A stretch of DNA of 53,820 nucleotides from Anaerolineaceae bacterium (GTDB taxonomy: Bacteria > Chloroflexota > Anaerolineae > Anaerolineales > Anaerolineaceae), in NCBI GenBank assembly GCA_019429225.1, contig JAHYJK010000007.1, positions 1 to 53,820 of the forward strand. Direction: 5' to 3'. The notes under the pieces were generated by a model. The model worked only from the letters and a program-made list of their open reading frames with translations. It was not told where the DNA came from and did no database searches. The translations under genes and the position numbers were made by a program. Each line of letters starts with the position of its first letter. The first letter of the stretch is position 1. Positions 1-8,994 of this stretch are shown here, piece after piece.

Positions 1-1140
1 TGGAAGAATAGATTCCTTGATTTGTGCTTCCGATAATCGATAGAGCACCTGATAGAAACTCACCACCTGTGCCTGCAAGTCGATTTCGGCTGCGCGTTCT
101 GGCTGCAGGATGGTAGCCAGCCACTGTTGGCCCAGGATCCAGCGTGGATCAATCAAATCCCAGCTGGCAAAATCTGCCGGGAAACCATATACCTGCTCGT
201 TTTCCACTGCCTGTAAACCTGCCCAAGTCGGGCTTTGTAATAATTGTTGCGCTGTTTCTACAGAATCCCCGGAATAGTTCACGACAAAAATTACTTCCGG
301 GTTCCAGACAGCTATCTGCTCCAAACCCACTTGAATCCAACCATCAGACCCACCATCCACATCTAACCAGATAGGATTACCACCAGCATTCTGTACCATC
401 GTGGTTTGTAGATAGCTGGCAGGCGGCACTTTGAAGGAGATTTCTCCTCCGTCTTCACTGTATTGCAACACCACCACAGAGGGTCGCTCTGAATCCTGTA
501 ATCCAGTCATCATCTCACTTACCTGAGTTTCTATACCCTGATAAAAGGCGACAATTTCCTCTGCTCGATTTGCATTATCAAATACTTTTCCCAAAGCGCG
601 AATGTCCTCATAGAAATATGCTGGTGTCTCAAGGTTCAACCCCATCACCGGTATGGAAATTTCCTCCAGAGCAGCCCCTAATTGACCCAATGAGATGTTC
701 TTGACGATCACCAGATCCGGTTGATACGGAGCGATTTGTTCAGGTCCGGCATCCCGTTCCAGCATATTCTTAACAGTGACATCAGGGTCAACCAGCCCTA
801 GAAAAGCCTGCGTGTCAAATCCACGCACTTCCAATGCAGCTAATTTTTTGGCGGCATCCGGGAAAAGATAAATCGTATCCAACACATACGGGGTTGCTCT
901 TCCAGCCACCACGATCCGCCCTGGGAGTGCTGGCAAAGAAACCAGTTTTCCAGTAGCATCCACAAATTCCAAACCGGGGTCTACTACTGGTTCAGGCTCC
1001 TGAGGCACCGTATTATTTTGGGATGCTTCAGGCACGGGCGAATTTTCCTCGGTTAAATTGCTTTGTGCTGGAGCACAGGCACTCAACATAATTACAAAGA
1101 TAAAACTGATCAGAAATATTTTGCTTAAAATTGGTTTCAT
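1..1140 (-). CDS. ABC transporter substrate-binding lipoprotein (iron-complex/cobalamin type), 3' end outside window
   Basis: The reading frame is open from ATG at 1140 to the window edge (380 codons, no stop), so the C-terminus is missing. It starts with a lipoprotein signal peptide ending in a lipobox (LSAC at about residues 18-21), then an acidic, proline-rich linker. The folded part has the layout of BtuF/FepB/FhuD-type binding proteins (class III): a first lobe with 'GRIVVAGR', 'QPDLVIVKN', a long helix, then a second lobe with 'WNPEVIFVVNYSG'. Such proteins capture ferric-siderophore, haem or cobalamin outside the membrane for a BtuCD-type importer; the ligand cannot be read from sequence. 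A Shine-Dalgarno GAGGT lies 5 nt before the ATG. Permease and ATPase genes are expected just outside the window. Family call is good, substrate unknown. Confidence 0.85.
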   Translation of the reverse strand, partial: MKPILSKIFLISFIFVIMLSACAPAQSNLTEENSPVPEASQNNTVPQEPEPVVDPGLEFVDATGKLVSLPALPGRIVVAGRATPYVLDTIYLFPDAAKKLAALEVRGFDTQAFLGLVDPDVTVKNMLERDAGPEQIAPYQPDLVIVKNISLGQLGAALEEISIPVMGLNLETPAYFYEDIRALGKVFDNANRAEEIVAFYQGIETQVSEMMTGLQDSERPSVVVLQYSEDGGEISFKVPPASYLQTTMVQNAGGNPIWLDVDGGSDGWIQVGLEQIAVWNPEVIFVVNYSGDSVETAQQLLQSPTWAGLQAVENEQVYGFPADFASWDLIDPRWILGQQWLATILQPERAAEIDLQAQVVSFYQVLYRLSEAQIKESILP

Positions 1141-1152
1141 AGTTACCTCAAA

Positions 1153-1190
1153 ATGATTTATTCAATCATTATATATTCATTTAATGAATA
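1153..1190. promoter_or_regulatory. Two adjacent inverted repeats upstream of the binding-lipoprotein gene
   Basis: ATGATT-N5-AATCAT (1153-1169) is followed by the near-perfect palindrome TATTCATTTAATGAATA (1174-1190), 13-50 bp upstream of the ATG at 1140. They sit where promoter and operator of an iron-uptake gene would be. A metal- or redox-sensing regulator is a plausible binder, but neither repeat is a clear Fur or DtxR consensus. Confidence 0.4.
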
Positions 1191-1335
1191 GTTCAATGTT
1201 GCAAAGATCATATAAAAAGTCAGACACCTGTAAGGTCTTTTTCGAAAAACCTTACAAAATTAATAAGTTTTTTTAATATATCCGACCATGATTATGGAAC
1301 AATTAAAACAAGAAACGAACAGATAGGATTAGAAA

Positions 1336-1608
1336 ATGGGACTTTTTTCCTGGATGGTGATCGGTTTTTGTGTGGGCTGGCTGACAAATTATTTCTTCAA
1401 ACGGCGTTGTAAAATCATTCGTGCAGGTCGTGTATTTGCTGGCGTAAGTGGCGCACTGACAGGCGGATTTTTATCCAATGTTTTATTTTATGGAGGACCC
1501 CTTAATTTTACTTTTGCCTGGCAGAGCTTTATTGTCGCAATATTGAGTTCAATCCTGCTGGTCTTATTCTCCTTTTTTGAGACACGTCAACGAAAATATT
1601 CTTACTGA
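1336..1608 (+). CDS. Small membrane protein, GlsB/YeaQ/YmgE-like
   Basis: This 90-residue protein has three hydrophobic segments (about 4-20, 36-52 and 62-80), separated by a basic stretch (FFKRRCK) and a glycine-rich segment (GVSGALTGGFLSN). Size, glycine-rich second helix and short basic tail fit the GlsB/YeaQ/YmgE transglycosylase-associated family, small inner-membrane proteins often linked to envelope stress whose molecular role is not settled. AGGA lies 9 nt upstream of the ATG. It is transcribed alone and a strong hairpin follows at 1648. Family assignment is moderate. Confidence 0.6.
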   Translation: MGLFSWMVIGFCVGWLTNYFFKRRCKIIRAGRVFAGVSGALTGGFLSNVLFYGGPLNFTFAWQSFIVAILSSILLVLFSFFETRQRKYSY

Positions 1609-1647
1609 CCCTAAGAATCCCCCTCTAAGTCGAATTTCCAGGGAAAG

Positions 1648-1684
1648 TCAAAAGAGTTCATTAAAATCAGGTGAACTCTTTTGA
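1648..1684. terminator. Hairpin terminator between convergent genes
   Basis: A perfect 13-bp stem (TCAAAAGAGTTCA with TGAACTCTTTTGA) and an 11-nt loop lie between the end of the small membrane protein gene and the end of the histidine kinase gene. It can serve both converging transcripts. Confidence 0.75.
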
Positions 1685-1693
1685 TTTCTGTTC

Positions 1694-3103
1694 TCAACTC
1701 AACACTGGTAATGTAAACTTAAAAGTAGTTGATTTTCCCAGTTCGCTCTCTGCCCAGATCTTTCCCCCATGCGCATTGATCAGACTACGGGCAATCGATA
1801 GCCCCAATCCACTGCCACCCTGATCACGATTCCTGGATCTTTCCAGCCGGTAAAAGCGATCAAAAATTCGTTCCAGGTCTTCTTTGGGAATCCAGGTACC
1901 ATAATTTGTAACGGATACGCGAGCAATCTGATTTTCAACTTCAATTTTCGTCGTGATCTCATGATCCGGTAGTGTATGTTGAATGGCATTGGATAATAAA
2001 TTCACCATTACCTGACTTAATCGTTGCGGATCACCCATAACAAAAATTTCATTTTCTGCATAGTACGCTGTCATTATTATTTTCCGCTCCCGGGCAGCGT
2101 TTTGTTGTCTTTCTACCATCTCTCGCACCAGGGAATTCAATTCCACCGGGCTCTTTTCAATTTTCAAATCCCCTGCATCCGCCAATGACAACATGCGTAA
2201 ATCATCCACCAGATTGCTCAGGTAACTGACTTCACTCTGCAATGCGCGCACATTCTCCGGGGATGCTTCCATCAACCCATCTTCCATGCTTTCCAGATCG
2301 ATCCGTAAAACACTCAGCGGTGTACGCAATTCATGGGCTACATCCGCCATCATCTGGCGCCGCAATTCGGATTGTTGTGATAAATCTAACGCCATCTGGT
2401 TAAAAGCATTTGCCATATCACCGAGTTCATCGTTCCTTTGAACCTGTACGCGCTGATTGTAATCCCCTTTGGCGAGCAACCTGGACGCGTCTGCCATCTC
2501 GCGCAACGGCTGAACAATGCTTCTGGATTGCCATAAGGCTACCAATAACACCAATAGAATCGCAATGGCTCCCACCCAGATCAGCGTACGATTTACTCTG
2601 GCTAAATAAATATTTTGACTTTCATTTAAAATTCCCATCATCGAAGCCACCAGAAAGGTACCTACTTGTTCCCCATTCACAACCACAGGTGTGCCGAATT
2701 TCGCTAAGTTTTCAGGGTTATTGATGACAATACCATCGGGATTTGTGTCAAAGATGATTTCATCGCCATCAATTAATAAAAAGCGCTCATCCTGGGCAGT
2801 AATCATCAATCCAGGCGCCATCATATTGCCATTATCCTGACGGAACCTTCCAAATCCACCTTCACGATTGCCGGTTGAATCGAAAACTAGATTCTCTACC
2901 CCATCCCAGGAACCATTCGCCTGATAATATTGTTCAAGGATTGGAACAACCCTGCGGGAGAAATTCGTTCCAGACTTTTCCACCAGGTCGGCAAAGCGGT
3001 TATAAACAACCCGATTCGTGACCACAATAAATAATACCAGGGTCAAAATAATGATTGTTATAAAACTCAGGACTAACCTGGTGGTAATGGATAATCGATT
3101 CAT
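1694..3103 (-). CDS. Sensor histidine kinase with HAMP domain (BaeS/PhoR type)
   Basis: 469 residues. Transmembrane helices at about 8-30 and 173-192 enclose a sensor domain of roughly 140 residues outside the membrane. Then come a HAMP linker (about 193-245), HisKA with the phospho-accepting His257 in DVAHELRTPLS, and HATPase_c with the N box (NLLSNAIQHT) and G box (GGSGLGLSIA). It should autophosphorylate and pass phosphate to the response regulator encoded just upstream, whose stop overlaps this start by 4 bp. Being last in an operon with MacB-type efflux and exported proteins, it probably senses envelope or drug stress; the ligand is unknown. Confidence 0.92.
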   Translation of the reverse strand: MNRLSITTRLVLSFITIIILTLVLFIVVTNRVVYNRFADLVEKSGTNFSRRVVPILEQYYQANGSWDGVENLVFDSTGNREGGFGRFRQDNGNMMAPGLMITAQDERFLLIDGDEIIFDTNPDGIVINNPENLAKFGTPVVVNGEQVGTFLVASMMGILNESQNIYLARVNRTLIWVGAIAILLVLLVALWQSRSIVQPLREMADASRLLAKGDYNQRVQVQRNDELGDMANAFNQMALDLSQQSELRRQMMADVAHELRTPLSVLRIDLESMEDGLMEASPENVRALQSEVSYLSNLVDDLRMLSLADAGDLKIEKSPVELNSLVREMVERQQNAARERKIIMTAYYAENEIFVMGDPQRLSQVMVNLLSNAIQHTLPDHEITTKIEVENQIARVSVTNYGTWIPKEDLERIFDRFYRLERSRNRDQGGSGLGLSIARSLINAHGGKIWAESELGKSTTFKFTLPVLS

Positions 3104-3795
3104 CCCGAATTTCCAGAAGGAATTACAAATCGGTATCCCACACCAAACACGGTGATAATAAATTGGGGATTGGTAGGATCTTGCTCAATTTTCTTGCGCA
3201 GGTTATGGATATGCACATCCACGGTGCGTTCCACCCCTTCATACACGCCCAGGTCAGTCGCTTCCAGTAACTTTGACCGTGAGAAAACCTGATTAGGATG
3301 CCGCACCAGATAAACCAGAAAGTCATATTCTGTGGGCGTCAAGGAAACAATCTCACCATCCACCTTGCATTCGCGCGCATTCGTGTCTAATAATACATTT
3401 CCAAATTGATAGATGCTACGGGATTGCACCGGTTCCATTTGTGAGCGACGTAATACAGCACGAGCTCGGGCAACCAGTTCACGAGGGCTGAACGGCTTGG
3501 TCATGTAATCATCAGCACCCAATTCCAGGCCAATTAGCTTATCACTCTCTTCCACACGGGCAGTGAGCATAATGATCGGCACATCCGATTCGCGGCGGAT
3601 CTCACGGCAGACATCAATCCCGCTCATACCCGGCAGCATCCAATCTAAAACGATTAGATCCGGAGAATCATTTAATGCAATTTTCAATGCGCTGGGGCCA
3701 TCGTAAGCAGCCTGTACATCGAAACCAGCTTGCTCGAAATATTTGCGGACCCCATCCGAAATTCGTTTTTCATCATCAACAATTAATACTTTCAT
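3100..3795 (-). CDS. OmpR/PhoB-family response regulator
   Basis: 231 residues: an N-terminal receiver domain with the acidic pocket at residues 7-8 and phospho-acceptor Asp51 in LIVLDWMLPG, a Lys in MTKPFSPREL, and a C-terminal winged-helix domain (about 130-228) with the typical 'LTPTEYDFLVYLVRHPNQVFSR' region (quoted in part: LTPTEYDFLVYL). It is the cognate regulator of the kinase at 1694-3103 (4-bp overlap). It is the best candidate to bind the repeated 17-base box found at 4759-4775 and 9012-9028, whose two half-sites are about 11 bp apart as expected for this family. That pairing is inference. Confidence 0.94.
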   Translation of the reverse strand: MKVLIVDDEKRISDGVRKYFEQAGFDVQAAYDGPSALKIALNDSPDLIVLDWMLPGMSGIDVCREIRRESDVPIIMLTARVEESDKLIGLELGADDYMTKPFSPRELVARARAVLRRSQMEPVQSRSIYQFGNVLLDTNARECKVDGEIVSLTPTEYDFLVYLVRHPNQVFSRSKLLEATDLGVYEGVERTVDVHIHNLRKKIEQDPTNPQFIITVFGVGYRFVIPSGNSG

Positions 3796-3842
3796 AATCT
3801 ATAGTATAGCCCAATCTCTATCAAATTTTTTGCTTTAATCAT

Positions 3843-3867
3843 CACTCGCCCAGTAACAGGGCGAGTG
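3843..3867 (-). terminator. Strong hairpin between exported-protein gene and response regulator gene
   Basis: CACTCGCCC and GGGCGAGTG form a 9-bp GC-rich stem (10 with the next T-A pair) with a 7-nt loop. It lacks a good T run on either strand, so it may be a weak terminator, an mRNA-stability element or a processing site that lowers expression of the two-component genes relative to the upstream genes. Confidence 0.5.
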
Positions 3868-3915
3868 AATGTGATTAATTTGTTCAATAATTGTCAGTCC
3901 GCTATGGATGGAGAG

Positions 3916-4710
3916 TTACCAGTTTCCACCCTGGTTGCCGCGTGATTGACCCATGCCACCGGGTCGTCCGCCAAACTGAGAGCGGTCAAAGGATCTATCC
4001 ATACGATCGCGCATTCTCTCAAACATATTCCAAGGAATCGGGTTCTCCAACTGATCGTTGAGTCTTTCACGAATTCTATCAGCCTGTGCTTCTGTAATCT
4101 TGCCATCTGCTAATGCTTGCTCAACGTTTTCGAGTTGTTTCTGAATAAATTCTTCATGCATAGCATCCAGATCGATCCCAGCTTCTTCAGCTATTTCTTC
4201 CAGTGTCTCACCACCAGTAATTCTTGCTTTGAGATCATCAAATGTAATTTCTAACTTCTCTAAGATTTGACCAATCAGCCCATGTCCGCCTTCCCATACT
4301 TTCTCCATTCGGAAGTTCATATAGGATCGCATGGAATCTGCAAAGCCCTGGTTCTGATAGAAGAACAAACCATCTTCAACCCGATCTTCCAGGCGTTCCT
4401 GCAATAATTTAGTCTGATCTTCTGTCAATTTGCCTTCAGCCACTGCTTCTTCCAGGCAGGTTTCGTGATCAGCCAACCATTGTTCAAGATAAGTTTCATA
4501 ATCCAGACCTTTTTCAGTGAAAATTTCCTCCATGGTTTTACCTGATCTGATCTCATCACGCACCTCAGCGGCAGTCATTCCCAGTACATCCTGTGGAATG
4601 GGTTCCGTTGGGCAAATCGGTGGGTTTTGACCATAGGCAGAAACTGCTGTAACACCGCCACCAACCAGCAAACCTGCGATTAATAATCCGAAAAATACTT
4701 TTTTGAACAT
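3916..4710 (-). CDS. Exported protein with two EQ-rich helical repeats and Gly-rich tail
   Basis: I choose ATG 4710 (264 aa): GGAGGT precedes it by 5 nt and a start further upstream would lie before the likely transcription start. An N-terminal signal peptide (MFKKVFFGLLIAGLLVGG...) is followed by repeated helical units: 'GKLTEDQTKLLQERLEDRVED' (quoted in part: LTEDQTKLLQERLED) near 130 and 'KITEAQADRIRERLNDQLEN' (ITEAQADRIRERLND) near 210, each preceded by a 'T.EEI...GLD/GID' helix. The tail is rich in Gly, Arg and Gln. The repeats resemble DUF2680/YckD-type secreted proteins. Function unknown; it has its own promoter carrying the shared box, so it is probably a main target of the two-component system. 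Confidence 0.75.
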   Translation of the reverse strand: MFKKVFFGLLIAGLLVGGGVTAVSAYGQNPPICPTEPIPQDVLGMTAAEVRDEIRSGKTMEEIFTEKGLDYETYLEQWLADHETCLEEAVAEGKLTEDQTKLLQERLEDRVEDGLFFYQNQGFADSMRSYMNFRMEKVWEGGHGLIGQILEKLEITFDDLKARITGGETLEEIAEEAGIDLDAMHEEFIQKQLENVEQALADGKITEAQADRIRERLNDQLENPIPWNMFERMRDRMDRSFDRSQFGGRPGGMGQSRGNQGGNW

Positions 4711-4741
4711 TGTTACCTCCAGTAGTCTAATACTTATGCTT

Positions 4742-4775
4742 ATAATAACCAAAACTTATTTAGAAATTATTAAGA
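4742..4775 (-). promoter_or_regulatory. Response-regulator-type promoter: 17-base box + 11 bp + TATTAT
   Basis: Read on the minus strand, TCTTAATAATTTCTAAA (4775-4759) is followed by 11 nt and then TATTAT (4747-4742). The transcript would start near 4735, about 25 nt before the ATG at 4710. An identical box with identical spacing precedes the first gene of the unit (8995-9028). There is no consensus -35; the box takes its place, as in activator-dependent promoters. Confidence 0.7.
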
Positions 4776-4842
4776 TCTGTTTTAGATTTTGTGTGAAATC
4801 ACAAATCTATCAAAATATTCACAGGTCAGAAGCTTCTTTGTC

Positions 4843-5580
4843 TTATGGATTTGCGATTAATTCCAACTCTGCAACCAGCGCATCAATCAGGAATGTATTT
4901 AACTGACCAGCGCTACCACCGGTTCCTTCACCTGCGGACGCTCCTGCCCCACCTCCAGGAATACCACCACCCATACCACCACCCATGCCACGACCTCCGC
5001 CACCGCTCTGAAGTTCTGGCGGAACAGTTCCTCCATTGGCCGCGATAGCAGTCGCGCGTCGTTCTTCCCGTTCTTCTTCCGTCATCAAAGAGCCTGCGTT
5101 CTGAAATTCTTCTGGCACATATTTTGTCAGAATTTCCTGATAGGCTTCCGGGCTCAGGTTGTAGTTATTGATCCACTCCAATTGTTCTGGCGTAAAGACT
5201 GTCTGAATTTGATTGAGAAGGGCTTCAATTTCTTCTCCAGCAGCCGTATCACTGGATAACAGGGTCTTCATTACCTTCCAGAGCGGAATCAAAGCAGTTG
5301 CCTGTTCTTGAGTCAATTTCAGATCACTTTCAGCGAGTGCCATACTGCCCAAAATCAAACGAACCTGGGTACTGAGTTGCACCATCTCCTGTGTTTGTTC
5401 CTGAGATTGAACCTGGTCAGGGTCAGCAGGATTGTCAGCGCCAGCAGTATCAGCGCCTTCCTTCTGCACTTCATTCATGGCTGCCTCCTGGTTCTGAACA
5501 GGAGCAACTGATTCACCACCGCTGCATGCGGTTAACAACATAATTGTTACCAATACAATCAAAATCATTTTTTTGTTCAT
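4843..5580 (-). CDS. Lipoprotein of unknown function with Gly-rich tail
   Basis: 245 residues with a lipoprotein signal peptide ending in LLTAC (Cys at about 19) and a low-complexity Gln/Glu linker. The helical core contains 'LKLTQEQATALIPLWKVM' and 'VFTPEQLEWINNY', and a glycine-rich stretch (about 195-225) precedes a short hydrophobic end. The core resembles small periplasmic helical proteins of the Spy/CpxP kind in its 'L..eQ...l.p' repeats, but I cannot assign it to a family. GAGGT lies 5 nt upstream of the ATG. It follows the MacB permease gene by 15 bp, so it is probably cotranscribed and may act with the pump or as an accessory sensor protein. Confidence 0.75.
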   Translation of the reverse strand: MNKKMILIVLVTIMLLTACSGGESVAPVQNQEAAMNEVQKEGADTAGADNPADPDQVQSQEQTQEMVQLSTQVRLILGSMALAESDLKLTQEQATALIPLWKVMKTLLSSDTAAGEEIEALLNQIQTVFTPEQLEWINNYNLSPEAYQEILTKYVPEEFQNAGSLMTEEEREERRATAIAANGGTVPPELQSGGGGRGMGGGMGGGIPGGGAGASAGEGTGGSAGQLNTFLIDALVAELELIANP

Positions 5581-5595
5581 GTTTACCTCACAAAA

Positions 5596-6831
5596 TTACT
5601 CATGTCTTAATGCGACAATTGGATCCAATTTCGCTGCCTTATTGGCAGGTAAGTAACCAAACAGGATACCAACAGCAGCAGCCGAACCAAAAGCTAATAC
5701 AATCGAAAATGGGTCAACAACCGTGGGCATATCTCCAAATTTGGAGAATACCCACGAACCAGTAATGCCAAAAATAACACCAATTAATCCACCAACCAGG
5801 GAAAGGATCAGCGCTTCTGTCAAGAATTGACTTTGAATGTCCTGTGGTGTTGCACCCACTGCCTGACGAATGCCAATCTCCCGTGTTCGTTCGGTTACAC
5901 TTACCAACATAATATTCATAATCCCGATACCACCTACTATCAAGGAGACACCAGCTACCCAGGCCAATAAAATTCGGAAAGATTCAGTTGTTGCCGATTG
6001 AGTCTGGATAATATCCTGCTGGGTACTGATCTGGAAATCCGGTGATTCCAATGGCACATCATGCAATTTGGATAACAATAAATTGATCTGCAGGATGACC
6101 GCATCAATATTTTCCTTGTCGTCCACCGTCACATAAATCATCCGCACCCGATCACCTGCAATCCGGGAAAATTGAGAGTTCATTAACTTATCGAAAACCA
6201 GCGTGATGGGAACGTAAACTCTGGCATCATAATCTACCCCGGAAACCAGGCCTTTTTCTTCAAAGACACCTACCACTGTTAATTTGAGTGTTCCAACACT
6301 GATTTTCTGACCTATGGGATATGTGTCGCCAAATAATTCTTTAGCGATAGTTGCTCCTAAAATGGCCGTTCTGGTACTGCGTTCTAACTCCTGATCATTT
6401 AAAAAACGACCTTCTTTTAATTCAATTTCACGTACTTTTGTAAAGTCTGGTGTGGTTCCTAAAATGGATACATCTTCAAGGACAATATTCCCATATTTGA
6501 TGGTTTGCGTGGTATTTTGTTCCACGGCCACCCCGGCGACATGCGGCACACTGTTCGCAATGGCATCCGCATCGGAGTACACCAGGCCCCCTGTAGAAGC
6601 CCCCATTCCTCCCCCTGCGCCACCCTGACTGAAGCTGCTCATCACAAACACCAGGTTGGCTCCCAGACTATTGATCTGGTCAGCGATAGCCGTTTCTGTT
6701 CCAGAACTGACGGCAATCATAATAATCACTGCTGCCACACCAATGATGATCCCTAACATTGTCAGCATGGAACGCAGCTTATTCGAAGTAAGAGATTTCG
6801 AAGCTACCTTAATGACATCTATGATCTTCAT
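5596..6831 (-). CDS. macB: MacB/FtsX-type ABC transporter permease
   Basis: 411 residues: N-terminal transmembrane helix (LTMLGIIIGVAAVIIMIAV, about 22-40), a periplasmic MacB_PCD domain (about 45-280), and a C-terminal FtsX domain with three helices (about 290-405) including the conserved 'GIMNIMLVSVTERTREIGIR' region (IMNIMLVSVTERTREIG). This is the membrane part of a mechanotransmission-type exporter, with the ATPase and membrane-fusion protein encoded just upstream (6 bp and 4-bp overlap). Substrates in the family include macrolides, peptides and lipoproteins; none can be assigned here. The symbol refers to the permease half only. Confidence 0.92.
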   Translation of the reverse strand: MKIIDVIKVASKSLTSNKLRSMLTMLGIIIGVAAVIIMIAVSSGTETAIADQINSLGANLVFVMSSFSQGGAGGGMGASTGGLVYSDADAIANSVPHVAGVAVEQNTTQTIKYGNIVLEDVSILGTTPDFTKVREIELKEGRFLNDQELERSTRTAILGATIAKELFGDTYPIGQKISVGTLKLTVVGVFEEKGLVSGVDYDARVYVPITLVFDKLMNSQFSRIAGDRVRMIYVTVDDKENIDAVILQINLLLSKLHDVPLESPDFQISTQQDIIQTQSATTESFRILLAWVAGVSLIVGGIGIMNIMLVSVTERTREIGIRQAVGATPQDIQSQFLTEALILSLVGGLIGVIFGITGSWVFSKFGDMPTVVDPFSIVLAFGSAAAVGILFGYLPANKAAKLDPIVALRHE

Positions 6832-6837
6832 TTTCTC

Positions 6838-7545
6838 TCACTCTCTCCCATTTTCATGATCCAGTTCAACCAGACCATCTCGTACTGCAATGATCCGTTG
6901 GGTTTGTTCAGCGATATCTGGTTCATGGGTTACCATTACAATTGTTCTTCCTGATTGATGTAAATTGTGCAAAATTTCCATAATTTCATTAGCAGATTTC
7001 GTATCAAGATTTCCTGTTGGTTCATCCGCCAGAACCAGTACCGGATCGTTAATGAGTGCACGGGCAATCGCCACGCGCTGTTGCTGTCCACCCGAAAGCT
7101 CTTTAGGCTGATGATGCATTCGGTCACCCAGGCCTACAATGCCCAACAATTCTTCTGCCTTTTTTGTCATTTCTACCTGATTTCCGGCAGCCGCTTTGTT
7201 GTACATCATTGGTAAAGTCACATTTTCCACTGCACTCATTCTGGGCAATAAATTGTAAGATTGAAAGATAAATCCCAGTTTTTCATTGCGAATATGGGCT
7301 AATTGTGCCCGATTCAACTTACTGACGTCCTGGTCATCGAGGTAGTATTGGCCATCGGTTGGCGAGTCTAAGCATCCCAGGATATTCATCAAGGTACTCT
7401 TACCGGAACCGGAAGGACCCATGATCGCTACAAACTCACCTTCCTGGATGGTAATGGAAACACCATTCAAAGCCGGGACTTCGATCTCACCCATTTGGTA
7501 AATCTTTTTCAGTTGATCTGTCCTGATAATCACAGAATCTGTCAT
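6838..7545 (-). CDS. MacB/LolD-type ABC transporter ATPase
   Basis: 235 residues with Walker [10 protein letters not shown] (43-51), Q-loop, signature [15 protein letters not shown], Walker [14 protein letters not shown] and H-loop VTHEP. The short length and 'DEPTGNLD' are typical of the LolD/MacB/FtsE group. It energises the permease at 5596-6831. Its start overlaps the stop of the membrane-fusion gene by 4 bp (translational coupling). Confidence 0.95.
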   Translation of the reverse strand: MTDSVIIRTDQLKKIYQMGEIEVPALNGVSITIQEGEFVAIMGPSGSGKSTLMNILGCLDSPTDGQYYLDDQDVSKLNRAQLAHIRNEKLGFIFQSYNLLPRMSAVENVTLPMMYNKAAAGNQVEMTKKAEELLGIVGLGDRMHHQPKELSGGQQQRVAIARALINDPVLVLADEPTGNLDTKSANEIMEILHNLHQSGRTIVMVTHEPDIAEQTQRIIAVRDGLVELDHENGRE

Positions 7546-8960
7546 TGAACAGTCTCCACAATGCCTGTGGTTACTTCCTCACCAACCTTCAGACCTGATA
7601 GGATTTCAGCTGAGGTGAAATCAGTCAAACCAACCTCCACCATGCGTAATGTAGGTGTACCATTCTCCAATACAAATACAGCATATGTGCCATCACCCAA
7701 AGGTCGTAAAGCTTCAATCGGAACAAGCAGCGTATTTTCTGACCTGCCACCAATGACATCGACAGAAGCATTCAACCCCAGTGGCAAATTGAAGGGTTTA
7801 CCAAATGAGCTGGGATCTAATTCAACCAATCCATGAGCATAAACAACATTCCCGTTTTTTACCAACTCTGGGGTAACTGAAATCACTTTTCCCGTAAAGA
7901 TGCTGGTATCAAAGGCATCAAAAATAACCTCAGTCTCATAACCCACCACCAGTTGATCCAGATCTGTTTCATCCAGGTAAACCTCAAGAATGGGTCTGGA
8001 TAAATCAGCAACCCGAATGATATTGGTATTATTTCCAATTGTCTGGCCAGGCACGGCACTGATATCCATGATGGTACCTGTGATCGGGGCTATCAGGGTT
8101 AACCCGTTGATATTATCTTCAGCAATTTTCAATTTTGCTTCGGCCTGGGCAACTTTTGCCTGATTCAACTCAATATCCTGTGGATCTACCCCGACCTGCA
8201 AAGTATCCACCTCTTCTTTCCAGCGAATCACTTCGTTTTCCTTAATTTTTATTTTGGCATCCATTAACGCGATTTCTTCCTGACTGGGATAGGTTAAGCA
8301 ATATTGCCAGCTGGCGTAAGCGGTATTCACCCTGGATTGTGCGCTGGCAATATCTGCTTCTGCCTGAAGTCTCTCAGGATCACTCAGATCTCTGGTTGCA
8401 TATAAAAGATTATATTTGTCCTGTAAACGTTCTACTATTTCCAGTGCCGTGTTGTAATCAGCCTCATATTGAAGAACATACTCATCACCACAGCGTCTGT
8501 AATTTAAGCTGGCGCGATCTGTTAATAAATCTTCAAGATCTGATTGTGCCTGCAGATAATTAACAGAAGCACTGGCAAGATCAGAATCCAGATTATTCAA
8601 TAGATTCTGATAACTTTCCTGTTCATTAATCAAATTGATTTGTTGGGTAAACAGATCCAGTGTGAGTTGCGGGTCTTCTTCTAATTTTGCTAACATATCC
8701 CCTTTTTGGACCACATCCCCTTGCTTAACGTAAATCTCTTCGATCACACCAGCTGTTGTGAATCCAATCTGGATATCTGCTTGCGTGACGACAGCTCCCA
8801 CACCTGACGCGGTGATAATGATATCCCCACGACGCACCTTACTGGTCTTCAAGCTTTCTTTAACTGGCTCTTCTGCAATTTGCGCCTGTCCTTGATAATA
8901 AAAAAAGGCTGCAGCACCAAGAATTAAAATAATTCCAATCACCCAAAAGTACCGTTTCAT
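7542..8960 (-). CDS. Membrane-fusion (periplasmic adaptor) protein of MacA/HlyD type
   Basis: I choose ATG 8960 (472 aa), 8 nt after GGAG, over the GTG 12 bases upstream, which overlaps that GGAG. An N-terminal membrane anchor (about 4-22) is followed by a barrel-sandwich half ('ITASGVGAVVTQADIQIGF'), a long alpha-hairpin (about 90-245), the second lipoyl half ('LTLIAPITGTIMDISAVPG', motif APITGTI) and beta-barrel/proximal domains. It links the MacB-type permease to outer layers or delivers substrate. First gene of the leftward efflux unit, preceded by the shared regulatory box. The hairpin contains a Cys pair (RRCGDEYVL, WQYCLTYPS) that could form a disulfide; this is unusual and unexplained. 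Confidence 0.9.
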   Translation of the reverse strand: MKRYFWVIGIILILGAAAFFYYQGQAQIAEEPVKESLKTSKVRRGDIIITASGVGAVVTQADIQIGFTTAGVIEEIYVKQGDVVQKGDMLAKLEEDPQLTLDLFTQQINLINEQESYQNLLNNLDSDLASASVNYLQAQSDLEDLLTDRASLNYRRCGDEYVLQYEADYNTALEIVERLQDKYNLLYATRDLSDPERLQAEADIASAQSRVNTAYASWQYCLTYPSQEEIALMDAKIKIKENEVIRWKEEVDTLQVGVDPQDIELNQAKVAQAEAKLKIAEDNINGLTLIAPITGTIMDISAVPGQTIGNNTNIIRVADLSRPILEVYLDETDLDQLVVGYETEVIFDAFDTSIFTGKVISVTPELVKNGNVVYAHGLVELDPSSFGKPFNLPLGLNASVDVIGGRSENTLLVPIEALRPLGDGTYAVFVLENGTPTLRMVEVGLTDFTSAEILSGLKVGEEVTTGIVETVQ

Positions 8961-8994
8961 AGCAAACTCCACAATCCTAGATTTTAGTTTCTTG

